Assembly: GCA_902761685.1 (NCBI GenBank)
Contig: CACWLI010000008.1
Coordinates: 10,620 to 74,619, forward strand
DNA from: an uncultured Erysipelotrichaceae bacterium
Lineage (GTDB): Bacteria > Bacillota_I > Bacilli_A > RF39 > UBA660
DNA: 64,000 bases
Direction of reading: 5' to 3'
Below, in pieces: positions 8,351 through 16,922 of this stretch (its first letter is position 1; the number at the start of each line of letters is the position of its first letter). The translations under genes and the position numbers were made by a program. The notes beneath the pieces are model-generated. The model had not been told where the DNA came from. It was given only the letters and a program-made list of their open reading frames with translations, and did no database searches.

Positions 8351-8356
8351 TATAAT
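8351..8356 (+). promoter_or_regulatory. -10 element of the VanY-like gene
   Basis: TATAAT preceded by a T-rich stretch; the ATG at 8372 lies 15 bases downstream, which excludes the in-frame TTG at 8348 as the start. No good -35 box is seen. Confidence 0.5.
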
Positions 8357-8371
8357 AAAGTTGGTGATGAT

Positions 8372-9331
8372 ATGACTGTAAAGAAGTTTAATTATTTTAG
8401 ATTTATATCATTTATAGTTGTTTTAATATTAATAGTAGTTGGTATTATTATTGGTGTTAAAACTATTAAGAAGAAAATTGATTATACTAAAACTGATGAG
8501 TATCTTTTAATTAATTATGGTTTTAATGAAGAGGATGCAAAATATATAACTAAAAATTTGGATAAAAATGATGTTAATAAGTTGTTAAAAATGGAGTATA
8601 ATCCTAGTTATATATACTTTATAAAACAAAAGTATTTTATTTTAGAAAACATAGAGAAATATGTTGAATACAAAAGAGATAATATTTCTATTGAATATAG
8701 TGAAGTTATATCAATCATAAATACTGAATCGAATATTGATTGGATTGATAATGAAAAAGAAACTGATACTAGTAAAAATGAACTTATGTTAGTAAATAGG
8801 TTATATGGATTACCAAAAGATTATGAAGTAGAAGATATTGTTCCAGTACCAGTAAAATATGCATATGATGGTAATAAACTAAGTAATATAGTACTAGATA
8901 ACTTAATAGAATTAATTGAAGCTGGTAAAGAAGTTGGTTATACATTTGTTGTTAGTGGAAGCTATAGAAGTTATAGTGAACAAGAAAAATTATATAATTA
9001 TTATGTTAATAGTAGTGGAAGAAGTGAAGCAGATAAAATAGTTGCTCGTCCAGGGCACTCTGAATATGAAACAGGTTTATCTTTTGATTTAGTACCATAC
9101 AATAAGTCATATGAAAATCCAAAAAGTAGTGATGAGAATAAATGGTTAAGAGAAAATGCATATAAATATGGATTTATATTTAGATTTGATAAAGATAAAG
9201 AAAAGTTGACAGGATTTGGTGAATATCCTTGGAGACTAAGATATGTTGGAAAAAAAGCTGCTAAAATTATATTTGATGAGAAATTATGTTTTGAAGAGTA
9301 TTATGCTTATTATGTTAGGGGGAATAAATAA
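8372..9331 (+). CDS. VanY/M15B-type D,D-carboxypeptidase homologue without zinc ligands
   Basis: 319 residues; start at 8372 because GGTGAT lies just upstream. One N-terminal transmembrane anchor (about residues 10-32), a helical linker, then a VanY-like domain with FVVSGSYRSYSEQ and WLRENAYKYGF, both typical of M15B peptidases that trim the terminal D-Ala from peptidoglycan stems. The usual catalytic signature SxHxxGxAxD reads S-E-Y-E-T-G-L-S-F-D (Tyr232 for the zinc His), and the second signature EPWHxRY reads YPWRLRY (Arg288 for the second zinc His, Tyr285 where the base Glu is expected). Only Asp239 remains. The fold appears intact, so it is probably a non-catalytic, peptidoglycan-binding relative. 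It overlaps yvcK by one base. Confidence 0.8.
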   Translation: MTVKKFNYFRFISFIVVLILIVVGIIIGVKTIKKKIDYTKTDEYLLINYGFNEEDAKYITKNLDKNDVNKLLKMEYNPSYIYFIKQKYFILENIEKYVEYKRDNISIEYSEVISIINTESNIDWIDNEKETDTSKNELMLVNRLYGLPKDYEVEDIVPVPVKYAYDGNKLSNIVLDNLIELIEAGKEVGYTFVVSGSYRSYSEQEKLYNYYVNSSGRSEADKIVARPGHSEYETGLSFDLVPYNKSYENPKSSDENKWLRENAYKYGFIFRFDKDKEKLTGFGEYPWRLRYVGKKAAKIIFDEKLCFEEYYAYYVRGNK

Positions 9332-10272
9332 TGGATGAAAAAAAAGTTGTTGTTTTAGGTGGTGGAACAGGTCAGTCAGTATTATTAAGTGGACTTAAAA
9401 AGTTTCCTTTTGATATTACTGCTGTAGTAAGCGTGTGTGATGATGGAAAAAGCACAGGAAAGCTTAGAAAAGAATTTAATGTACCTGCAATGGGAGACAT
9501 TAGAAGAGTTTTGATAGCTTTATCTGAAACAGAGGATGTTATTGGAGAATTAGTTAACTATAGATTCAAGACAAATGGAGACTTTAATGGACATACTGTT
9601 GGTAACATTATGATTACAGCTTTAACTGATATTTATGGAAGTATGTCTGCTGGTATAAAACAAGTTACTAAAATATTAAATTTAAAAGGAACAGTTTTAC
9701 CTCTTACAGATGATAATGTAACTTTAATGGGAGAAATGACTGATGGAAGTATTGTTGAAGGAGAGCATAATATAACATTATGTGATAAAAAGATTAAAAG
9801 AGTTTTTTACAAAAAAGAACCAAAGGCAAATAAAGAAGTTATAAAGAAAATAAAAGAAGCTGATGCTATTGTTTTAAGTATGGGAAGTATTTATACAAGT
9901 ATTATTCCAAATTTATTGTGTAAAAAAGTTCTTGATGCAATTGATGAAAGCAATGCTAAAATTATCTATATATGTAATATTATGAGTCAGCCAGGAGAAA
10001 CTGATGGATTTAAAGTAAGTGATCATATTAATTTATTAAATAGTTATCTAGGTACAAGAAAAATTGATACAGTAATAACTAATAGTGAAAAAGTAAGTAA
10101 AAAAATTCAAAAGAAATATGAAACTCTTGAACAAAAAGATTTAATTGAAATTGATGATAAAAATATTAAAATTGAAAACATTAAAAAACCATTATTGAAG
10201 ATAGATGATGAAATGATAAGACATGACAGTGTTAAATTAGGACTTGAAATAATGAATATTTTAACAAAATAG
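9331..10272 (+). CDS. yvcK: YvcK/GlmR-type regulator (CofD-like family)
   Basis: 313 residues. YvcK proteins bind UDP-GlcNAc and are needed for growth on gluconeogenic carbon sources and for cell-wall precursor supply in Bacillus. The N-terminal VVVLGGGTGQSVLLSGL and the AVVSVCDDGKSTGKLR and MGDIRRVL segments are characteristic. It usually sits between rapZ and whiA, but here it follows the VanY-like gene with a 1-base TAATG overlap, suggesting translational coupling. Confidence 0.9.
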   Translation: MDEKKVVVLGGGTGQSVLLSGLKKFPFDITAVVSVCDDGKSTGKLRKEFNVPAMGDIRRVLIALSETEDVIGELVNYRFKTNGDFNGHTVGNIMITALTDIYGSMSAGIKQVTKILNLKGTVLPLTDDNVTLMGEMTDGSIVEGEHNITLCDKKIKRVFYKKEPKANKEVIKKIKEADAIVLSMGSIYTSIIPNLLCKKVLDAIDESNAKIIYICNIMSQPGETDGFKVSDHINLLNSYLGTRKIDTVITNSEKVSKKIQKKYETLEQKDLIEIDDKNIKIENIKKPLLKIDDEMIRHDSVKLGLEIMNILTK

Positions 10273-10283
10273 TTAGATTTTAC

Positions 10284-10313
10284 TTGACTTATTAAATATT
10301 TTTATGGTAGTAT
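10284..10313 (+). promoter_or_regulatory. Probable tRNA-Ala promoter
   Basis: TTGACT at 10284-10289 and TAGTAT at 10308-10313 with an 18-base spacer, 35 bases before the tRNA. Confidence 0.5.
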
Positions 10314-10348
10314 TAATATGCTTGATTGTTATCAAGTGCCTACCTAAT

Positions 10349-10425
10349 GGGGAATTAGCTCAGTTGGCTAGAGCATCTGCCTTGCACGCAGGAGGTCGCG
10401 GGTTCAAGTCCCACATTCTCCACCA
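10349..10425 (+). tRNA. tRNA-Ala (anticodon TGC)
   Basis: Seven-base acceptor stem GGGGAAT/ATTCTCC carries the G3-U70 pair that marks alanine tRNAs. The anticodon loop CTTGCAC gives TGC, the T arm has GGTTCAAGTCC, and the 3' ACCA is encoded (10422-10425). Confidence 0.96.
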
Positions 10426-10435
10426 TTTAGATTAT

Positions 10436-10460
10436 AAAGATTCGCAAGAATCTTTTTTTA
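10436..10460 (+). terminator. Terminator after tRNA-Ala
   Basis: AAAGATTC, GCAA tetraloop, GAATCTTT, then T-run. Confidence 0.85.
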
Positions 10461-10519
10461 TTGTTAAAGAAAAAAAATTATTGTATAATGATTATATAAT
10501 AGGAAGGAATGATAAAAGA

Positions 10520-11953
10520 ATGAAAGAGGGAAAGAAAAAAAGCATAGGTGTATTCTTTGTAAAAATGGTAGCAATATTTGCTATAATCAACATTTTTATT
10601 TCTATTCTTGCAAGCTTATTTACTCAGAATGCAACTGTATTTAAATATGGTGAAGATTTATTAATAGAAATATTCTATGCATTAATGGTATTAATAGTAA
10701 TGCTTCTATTCAATAATTCTTATGTATTTACAAATAAAAAGGAAGACTTTAAGAAAAGCTTAAAATATGCTATTCCAATGTTAGGAGTTTCAGTAGTAAC
10801 ACTTGTTCAAAATATTTTCGAATTAGACTCATTTTCTGTAGGAAATTTTATTAATGTTGTAATATTGTGTATTTCAATTGGATTTGCTGAAGAATTTTTA
10901 TGTCGTGGATGGATACAAAATGAGTTTATTGAAAGATATGGTGATACTAAGAAAAATGCAATTACTTCTATTGTATTAGCATCTATTATATTTGGAGTAA
11001 TGCATATAACTAATGTAGGAGTTCAAACACTATTTGAAACTATTTTACAAATCATAAATGCATTTGCTGTTGGTTTATTACTTGGAAGTGTATATTATAA
11101 AACAAAAAACATTTGGTCTGTTATTTTCTTACATGCATTTTATGACTTTTCAATTTTTATAGGAGAAATGAATTTAATTAAGGATTGTACATATAATAGT
11201 CCTACATTATCTGTAGTTATCGTTAATGGAGTAGAAATTTTAATTATAAGTGCTTTATGGATTATAAGTGCATTATATGTTCTTAGAAAATGTAATTTTC
11301 CAGATAAAAGAGCTTCTAGAAAAAAGAATTCAAGTATTATTTTATTAATGATAATAACATTTATATTAGTATTTGTTCCATTTGAATTATTGGTACCTGA
11401 TTATAAAGATTATCAAGTATGTTATAACTATGAAACAATTGATGCGATAAATAACTATACTACTCATTATTTACATTATGATAGATACTATATTAATTCT
11501 AATAGAGATGAAATAATCTATAGTACAAATGAAGAAGGATTGAATGAAACTATAACTAATAGTAATTATGCTTTTGAATTTAAAGTATCAGATGCTAATA
11601 AATTAGTTATCAAAAATATTAATACTGAATATGAAAAAACAATTGAATATAATGGAGCTATTGAAGATTTCCAAGTAATTGAAAATAATGATAACTATAT
11701 AATTACTGTTCATACAAATGAAAATGAATCAACTGTATATTATAGTGAATTTATGAATAAAGATGGACTTTCTAATTCAGTTGAATATTTAAATGATTTG
11801 GAAGATTCATTTATAAAATTTGAACTACCTACACTAGAACAAGTAGGATATATAACTTTTTCAGATAATGATAACAAATATGTATTTATGTATTCTAAAG
11901 CATATGATTATTTCTTAATTAAAAATAATCAACTATTTAGAATAGATTTTTAG
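10520..11953 (+). CDS. CPBP-family intramembrane metalloprotease with extracellular tail
   Basis: 477 residues from the ATG at 10520; an in-frame extension upstream would run through the tRNA and is rejected. AGGAAGG lies 12 bases upstream. About eight hydrophobic segments fill residues 1-290 and contain the CPBP/Abi motifs: EEFLCR (EExxxR), FGVMH (FxxxH) and LHAFYDF (HxxxD). This family includes CAAX-type proteases and bacteriocin-immunity proteins. The last ~180 residues are soluble, rich in Asn, Tyr and Glu, and probably outside the cell; this is an unusual extension for the family. The substrate is unknown. Confidence 0.82.
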   Translation: MKEGKKKSIGVFFVKMVAIFAIINIFISILASLFTQNATVFKYGEDLLIEIFYALMVLIVMLLFNNSYVFTNKKEDFKKSLKYAIPMLGVSVVTLVQNIFELDSFSVGNFINVVILCISIGFAEEFLCRGWIQNEFIERYGDTKKNAITSIVLASIIFGVMHITNVGVQTLFETILQIINAFAVGLLLGSVYYKTKNIWSVIFLHAFYDFSIFIGEMNLIKDCTYNSPTLSVVIVNGVEILIISALWIISALYVLRKCNFPDKRASRKKNSSIILLMIITFILVFVPFELLVPDYKDYQVCYNYETIDAINNYTTHYLHYDRYYINSNRDEIIYSTNEEGLNETITNSNYAFEFKVSDANKLVIKNINTEYEKTIEYNGAIEDFQVIENNDNYIITVHTNENESTVYYSEFMNKDGLSNSVEYLNDLEDSFIKFELPTLEQVGYITFSDNDNKYVFMYSKAYDYFLIKNNQLFRIDF

Positions 11954-11978
11954 AAAAGAACTAAAAGTTCTTTTTTTT
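11954..11978 (+). terminator. Terminator of the CPBP gene
   Basis: AAAAGAACT, 3-base loop, AGTTCTTTT, T-run on the + strand. Confidence 0.85.
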
Positions 11979-11982
11979 AAAT

Positions 11983-12010
11983 AAAAAATCGTAATTTTAT
12001 TACGATTTTA
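11983..12010 (-). terminator. Terminator of rnjA
   Basis: AAAATCGTAAT, TTT loop, ATTACGATTTT; on the minus strand it ends in a T-run and overlaps the 3' end of rnjA. It stands next to the opposing CPBP terminator. Confidence 0.8.
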
Positions 12011-13678
12011 TTTTACATCTAATATCATTGGAATAATTATTGGTCTTCTTCCTGTTAATTCAATTACATAAGAATTGATTTCTAAAATAATTCTATTTTT
12101 TAAATCTGTAAGGTTAAAATTATCTTTTTCTAATTCATTTAGAGTAATTAAATTAGTTTTATCTTGTATTTTCTTTATTAATTCTTGATTATCATTAACT
12201 ATTACAAATCCACGTGTTGTGATATTTGGCTCTATTAACATTTTTTTGTTTTCTAGGTCTAAGTTTAATATAACAATTAGAACTCCGTCTGTTGACATCA
12301 ATTTTCTATCTTTAATGATTGTTACTCCGACATCACCAATTCTACTTCCATCAACATAGATATCATTAATTGGAATTGAACCATAACGATATACCTCGCC
12401 ATCTTTCATAGCCAATATATCACCATTTTTATTTATAAATGTATTTTCTTCTTTTATGTCACATAAAGTTGCTAATTTAACATTTGATGCAAGCATTCTA
12501 TATTCTCCATGCATAGGCATAAAGTATTTTGGTCTAATCAATCTAAACAATAGTTTTAATTCATCTTGTCTTGCATGCCCACTTGTATGAACATTTGATT
12601 CACTTGCATTTGTATATACTTTTGCACCTTTAAGATATAATTTATTAATAATTCTATTGATTGACATTGCATTACCTGGAATAGGTGATGATGAAAATAT
12701 TACTGTATCATCAGGCATAAGTGTAATATTTCTATCATTTCCATTAGCTATTCTAGATAAAGCTGCAAGTGGTTCTCCTTGTGAACCAGTACATAGCAAG
12801 CATACTTTTGATGGCTCCATTTTATTAGCTTCATCACTTGTAATAAATATATCTTTATCTTTTATATATCCACATTCAATAGCTATTTCAATATTTGTAT
12901 TCATACTTCTTCCAAAAACAGCAACTTTTCTATTGTAGTGTTTACATGTTTCTACTATATGAGTTAATCTATATATGTTTGATGCAAATGTAGCAAGTAT
13001 TATTCTTGATTCTGTATTTTCTGCAAATATTTCTGATAAAGCTTCATCTACAACAGATTCACTATTTGAAAAACCTGGTAATAATGCATTTGTAGAATCA
13101 CTTAATAGAAGTGTAACTCCTTTATTACCAATGGCTGCCATTTTACCCATGTTTGCAACTGGTCCAATAGGAGTTAAGTCAAATTTAAAGTCTCCTGTTT
13201 CTACAATAGTACCATTTTTAGTTGTAATTGCCATACCAAATGAATCTGGTATTGAGTGAGTTGTAGTAAAAAACTCAATATCGAAATGTTTTGTTTTTAT
13301 ATTTAAGTCTTCATTAACTGTAACAAATTTAGGTGCTGGTATATTTCTTTCAGATAGCTTATTTTTAATAAGTTTTTCAGCTATATTTGGTGTATATATT
13401 ACAGGAATATTAATGTTTTGCAATAAGAAAGGAATTCCACCAATATGATCTTCATGACCATGTGTAATAATTAATCCCTTTATTTTATCTTGCATATTTT
13501 TTAAAACATTATAATCTGCTAATACATAGTCTATTCCCATTAAATCTTCTTCTGGAAACATAACTCCACAATCTATTATAAAAAGTTCGTCTTCATGCAT
13601 TACTACATACATGTTTTTTCCAACTTCACCAAGCCCACCTAAAGCACAGACTAAAGTCTCTCCATTTTTACTATTCAT
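12008..13678 (-). CDS. rnj: Ribonuclease J
   Basis: 556 residues from the ATG at 13678; the ATG nine bases earlier is only one base from the GAAGGG ribosome binding site, so the later start is favoured. Metallo-beta-lactamase/beta-CASP nuclease acting as 5'-3' exonuclease and endonuclease in mRNA decay and rRNA maturation. THGHEDHIGG near residue 75 provides the zinc ligands; HARQDELKLL and MPMHGEYRM are typical beta-CASP motifs. The N-terminal LGGLGEVGKNMY is diagnostic for RNase J. Paralogue J1 versus J2 cannot be decided here; the intact metal site argues for an active J1-like enzyme. Confidence 0.93.
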   Translation of the reverse strand: MNSKNGETLVCALGGLGEVGKNMYVVMHEDELFIIDCGVMFPEEDLMGIDYVLADYNVLKNMQDKIKGLIITHGHEDHIGGIPFLLQNINIPVIYTPNIAEKLIKNKLSERNIPAPKFVTVNEDLNIKTKHFDIEFFTTTHSIPDSFGMAITTKNGTIVETGDFKFDLTPIGPVANMGKMAAIGNKGVTLLLSDSTNALLPGFSNSESVVDEALSEIFAENTESRIILATFASNIYRLTHIVETCKHYNRKVAVFGRSMNTNIEIAIECGYIKDKDIFITSDEANKMEPSKVCLLCTGSQGEPLAALSRIANGNDRNITLMPDDTVIFSSSPIPGNAMSINRIINKLYLKGAKVYTNASESNVHTSGHARQDELKLLFRLIRPKYFMPMHGEYRMLASNVKLATLCDIKEENTFINKNGDILAMKDGEVYRYGSIPINDIYVDGSRIGDVGVTIIKDRKLMSTDGVLIVILNLDLENKKMLIEPNITTRGFVIVNDNQELIKKIQDKTNLITLNELEKDNFNLTDLKNRIILEINSYVIELTGRRPIIIPMILDVK

Positions 13679-13789
13679 TATAATCATTCCCTTCGAAAAG
13701 TTAAATCAGTAATTGTCATTATATCATAGAGTTTCATATTTGTCAAAAAGCTATATTTATATTATAATTATATTGTTGGGGGTATTTTT

Positions 13790-14377
13790 ATGAATACAAT
13801 TGATTATTATAATGAAAATGCACAAAAGTATTTTGATTTTTCTATTAATGTTGATATGAGCAAACAATATAATATGTTTTTAAAGTATATAAAAGAAGGT
13901 GGCAGAATATTAGACTTTGGTTGTGGTGGTGGAAGAGATAGTAAGTATTTTTCTGACTTAGGATATAAAGTTGATGCTATAGATGGATCTATTGAGTTGT
14001 GTAAACTAGCAAGAGAATACACCAAACTTGATGTTAAATGTATGGATTTTAGCGATTTAAATAAAATAGATTATTATGATGGAATTTGGGCATGTTCAAC
14101 TTTATTACATATAGAAAAAAATAAATTATTGTTTATTTTAAAAAAAATAAGAGATGCTTTAAAAGAAGATGGATACTTATATGCTTCATTTGTAAATGGA
14201 GCTGCTCAAGAACAATATAGAGAAGATGGAAGATATTTTAATGATTTAACGAGAGAAAGATTTGAATTATTAGCAGATACTACACAATTAGAGGTGGTTG
14301 AATATAATTTGAATCATTCAGTAACTGCAACAAATAGAGATATTTATTGGGATAACTACATGTTAAAAAGGAGATAA
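13790..14377 (+). CDS. Class I SAM-dependent methyltransferase
   Basis: 195 residues. Motif I ILDFGCGGGRDSKYF (about residues 40-55) and the acidic end of beta-2 (DAIDGS) show a Rossmann-fold methyltransferase of the TehB/UbiE-like type. The substrate is not apparent. GGGGG ribosome binding site precedes the ATG. Followed after 1 base by the MazG-like gene and then ftsY, an apparent operon. Confidence 0.8.
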   Translation: MNTIDYYNENAQKYFDFSINVDMSKQYNMFLKYIKEGGRILDFGCGGGRDSKYFSDLGYKVDAIDGSIELCKLAREYTKLDVKCMDFSDLNKIDYYDGIWACSTLLHIEKNKLLFILKKIRDALKEDGYLYASFVNGAAQEQYREDGRYFNDLTRERFELLADTTQLEVVEYNLNHSVTATNRDIYWDNYMLKRR

Positions 14378-14378
14378 T

Positions 14379-14702
14379 ATGGAGCAAGTATTTAATAAGC
14401 TAGTTAGAGACAATATACCAAATATTATTGTTGAAAATGGTGGGGTTGCTTATACTAGAAAACTAAGTGATGAAGAATTTAAACATGAATTAATAAAAAA
14501 GTTAAATGAAGAATATAATGAAGTTGTTAATTCAAATGGAAAAGATAGATTAGAGGAACTAGCTGATATGCTAGAAGTTATTAAATATCTTGCAATTGTT
14601 GAAGGAAGTTCGTTAGAAGAGGTAATTGAAATATCAAAAGTTAAGTCATTAAAAAGAGGAGCATTTGATAAAAAGATTTATTTAGAAAAAACTATAGATT
14701 AG
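14379..14702 (+). CDS. MazG-like nucleotide pyrophosphohydrolase
   Basis: 107 residues. Begins with the KLVRDNIPNII pattern of small MazG-superfamily proteins, followed by NEEYNEV (EExxE) and EELADMLEV (ExxD), the metal-binding residues of all-alpha NTP pyrophosphohydrolases, which remove pyrophosphate from (modified) nucleotides. The exact substrate cannot be told. Ends 9 bases before ftsY. Confidence 0.8.
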   Translation: MEQVFNKLVRDNIPNIIVENGGVAYTRKLSDEEFKHELIKKLNEEYNEVVNSNGKDRLEELADMLEVIKYLAIVEGSSLEEVIEISKVKSLKRGAFDKKIYLEKTID

Positions 14703-14711
14703 AGGTGTTTT

Positions 14712-15791
14712 ATGGGACTATTTAGTAAAATTAAAAATTTATTTAATAAGCAAGAAGAAATAAAGGAAAAAATAGAAGAAAAAGATATTGAGATAGAAAA
14801 TATTAGTGAAAAAGAAATAAATAAAGTTGTAAAAGAAGATAATATTAGCAAAGAAGAAATAGAAGAAGTAAAAGAAACAGAAAAGTATGTTGAGGGTTTA
14901 TCTAAATCAAGAGATAATTTTGTTAATAAGTTGTCAGTTTTAGGTATTAAATATACAAAAATTAGTGATGATTTTTATGATGAACTTGAAGAGATATTGA
15001 TAACTGCTGATGTGGGCGTTAATACAGTTATGGATTTTGTAGATAGACTTAAGAAGAGAGTTAAAGAAGAAAAAATAGAAGATTTTGAATATTTAAAAGA
15101 AGTAATTGTTGATGAATTATTTATGATCTATGTTGATGGGGATATATTATCTTCTAAGTTAAATATTCAAAATGATAAAACTAATGTAATATTATTTGTA
15201 GGTGTTAACGGAGTAGGAAAGACAACTAGTATAGCTAAAATAGCATATAATTTAAAAAAAGACGGGAAGAAAGTATTGTTAATTGCTGGAGATACATTTA
15301 GAGCAGGTGCAGTTAGTCAATTAGAAGAATGGTCTAAGAGAATTGGAGTTAGTTTTTTTGGAGATGATAGAACAGATCCATCTGCTGTTATATATGATGG
15401 TTTAACTAAAGCAAAAGAAGAAAAATATGATGTAGTTTTAGTAGATACAGCAGGACGTTTACAAAATAAATCTAATTTAATGAAAGAACTTGAAAAAATG
15501 AATAGAGTTATTAATGAAATAATTCCTGATGAACCATGTGAAACACTTTTAGTAATAGATGCTACTACTGGTCAAAATGGTATAAGCCAAGCAAAAAGTT
15601 TTAAAGAAATTACTAACATTACTGGAATAATATTAACTAAATTAGATGGAACTGCCAAAGGTGGAATAGTTTTAGCTATTAAAGAATTAGTTGATATTCC
15701 TGTAAAATTTGTTGGTTTAGGTGAAAAAGAAACGGATTTAATACCATTTGATATAGAAAAATATATTTATGGTTTATTTAAGGAGTTCTAA
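14712..15791 (+). CDS. ftsY: Signal recognition particle receptor FtsY
   Basis: 359 residues. Receptor GTPase that docks SRP-ribosome complexes at the membrane. An acidic, Lys/Glu-rich A domain (residues 1-60) precedes the NG domain: Walker A GVNGVGKTTS, DTFRAGA, DTAGRL and TKLDGTAKGG. The short A domain is as in other Bacillota. It overlaps ylxM by one base (TAATG), indicating coupling. Confidence 0.95.
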   Translation: MGLFSKIKNLFNKQEEIKEKIEEKDIEIENISEKEINKVVKEDNISKEEIEEVKETEKYVEGLSKSRDNFVNKLSVLGIKYTKISDDFYDELEEILITADVGVNTVMDFVDRLKKRVKEEKIEDFEYLKEVIVDELFMIYVDGDILSSKLNIQNDKTNVILFVGVNGVGKTTSIAKIAYNLKKDGKKVLLIAGDTFRAGAVSQLEEWSKRIGVSFFGDDRTDPSAVIYDGLTKAKEEKYDVVLVDTAGRLQNKSNLMKELEKMNRVINEIIPDEPCETLLVIDATTGQNGISQAKSFKEITNITGIILTKLDGTAKGGIVLAIKELVDIPVKFVGLGEKETDLIPFDIEKYIYGLFKEF

Positions 15792-16081
15792 TGAAAGAAA
15801 GAGAATACTTATTAACACTATATGAGATATATAAGGAATTATTAACTGACAAAGAAAAAGAGTATTTTGAAAATTATTATTTTGAAGATCTAAGTTTACA
15901 GGAAATGGCAGATAATTATGGAGTTAGTAGATCATATGTGGGAAAGTTTATAAATACTATAGAAAAAAAATTACATAAATATGAAACATCTTTAAATATT
16001 AATGAAAAAAACATAAAAATAAGAGAAATAATTTATAATTTAGATGATGATATTAAAAGTAAAATACAAGAATTATTATAG
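15791..16081 (+). CDS. ylxM: YlxM-type helix-turn-helix protein
   Basis: 96 residues, UPF0122/YlxM family. Resembles sigma-70 region 4: LTDKEKEYFENYYFEDLSLQEMADNYGVSRSYV is a helix-turn-helix (described here in two overlapping parts by position: residues 18-50). YlxM stimulates SRP GTPases in studied streptococci. In most Bacillota it sits between ftsY and ffh; here ffh is far away at 49783. Confidence 0.88.
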   Translation: MKEREYLLTLYEIYKELLTDKEKEYFENYYFEDLSLQEMADNYGVSRSYVGKFINTIEKKLHKYETSLNINEKNIKIREIIYNLDDDIKSKIQELL

Positions 16082-16130
16082 AAAAGAATAATTCTATGTA
16101 GTATAATTAAATTGATTAGGGGTGAATAAC

Positions 16131-16550
16131 ATGAATAAAAATGGATGGGGACTTAGAGCAGAATTAGGGTTCTTATTATTATTTTTAATATGTATTTTAA
16201 TAGCTACTATTGGATTACATAGCCTTGGATTAACTAAAGATAAAGAAGGAGCTTATGTAGATTTAGGAGAATATACAAAAGGTAATGGAACATTTGATTA
16301 TAGTGCTCTTGAGTTAAAAGTTGCAGATGCTGCTAAAAAATATTATGTTGATAGATATCCAAATGGAACAACTGATACTATAGTTGTTAGTATAGATACT
16401 TTAAAGAATAATGGATATATGAGTAGTATTTATGATGGTAGAAATAAAGAATGTAAGGGATATGCAAAAATTTTAAAAACAGGAAATGCAGTTGGATATA
16501 TAAAATGTAGCATATACGTAACTACAGGGTATAGCGGTGATTATGAATAA
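16131..16550 (+). CDS. Small pilin-like membrane protein
   Basis: 139 residues from the ATG at 16131 (AGGGGTG 6 bases upstream; the in-frame GTG inside that site is rejected). The N-terminus GWGLRAELGF leads into a hydrophobic helix (to about residue 31), then a short acidic stretch and a domain with ADAAKKYYVDRYPNG, SIDTLKNNGYM and two cysteines near the end. Hydrophobic helix plus the 'tLk..GY' pattern resembles type IV pilin or pseudopilin proteins, but the glutamate is one residue further from the glycine than in a standard prepilin site. Function is not known. It overlaps the next gene. Confidence 0.65.
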   Translation: MNKNGWGLRAELGFLLLFLICILIATIGLHSLGLTKDKEGAYVDLGEYTKGNGTFDYSALELKVADAAKKYYVDRYPNGTTDTIVVSIDTLKNNGYMSSIYDGRNKECKGYAKILKTGNAVGYIKCSIYVTTGYSGDYE

Positions 16551-16866
16551 AGTTATTATGTTTATTTGGGGTTCAATTATAACATTATTATGTGTTTTAA
16601 TCTTTATGATAGGATATAAAGAAAGAGATAAAGATTATATGGCATTTGAATCTAGTTTAAAAAGAACAGTAGTATCTTATTTAAAAAATAATAATATTGC
16701 TACTAAAAGTAATCAGTCTATCATTATTTTTAGTGATGATTTAGTATCACATGAGTATATGAACTATACAGATTTAAAGAAATATTGTATAAAAAAAATA
16801 ATATATAAAAGAGGTATTATTAAAGATAAATTTATTTTTGAAAAAGAATGTGATAAAGAAGAGTAA
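16543..16866 (+). CDS. Second small pilin-like membrane protein
   Basis: 107 residues from ATG 16543; an in-frame GTG at 16537 is also possible. One N-terminal transmembrane segment (about residues 4-24), followed by SLKRTVVSYLKNN, a serine/isoleucine strand and SDDLVSHEYM, the same layout as the preceding gene (TM helix, helix, 'L...Y' element, two cysteines). The overlap with the upstream gene implies a two-gene unit. No known family recognised. Confidence 0.6.
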   Translation: MNKVIMFIWGSIITLLCVLIFMIGYKERDKDYMAFESSLKRTVVSYLKNNNIATKSNQSIIIFSDDLVSHEYMNYTDLKKYCIKKIIYKRGIIKDKFIFEKECDKEE

Positions 16867-16893
16867 ATTATGTTATTTATTCTTTTTTTATAG

Positions 16894-16900
16894 TATAATA
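16894..16900 (+). promoter_or_regulatory. Probable -10 element for the SPFH gene
   Basis: A TATAAT within TAGTATAATATAAAT follows a T-run after the upstream gene, about 24 bases before the ATG at 16923; no clear -35 box. Confidence 0.45.
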
Positions 16901-16922
16901 TAAATGAAAGGAGAATACATTT

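Noticed and set aside
8348..8371. TTG start for the VanY-like protein at 8348
   Set aside because: It overlaps a TATAAT promoter element; ATG 8372 has the GGTGAT site.
10304..10519. An in-frame extension of the CPBP gene reaching upstream to 10304
   Set aside because: It would translate through the tRNA-Ala and its terminator; ATG 10520 with AGGAAGG is the proper start.
12657..13259. Two plus-strand open frames inside the RNase J gene
   Set aside because: They are complements of a strongly conserved gene and have no ribosome binding site.
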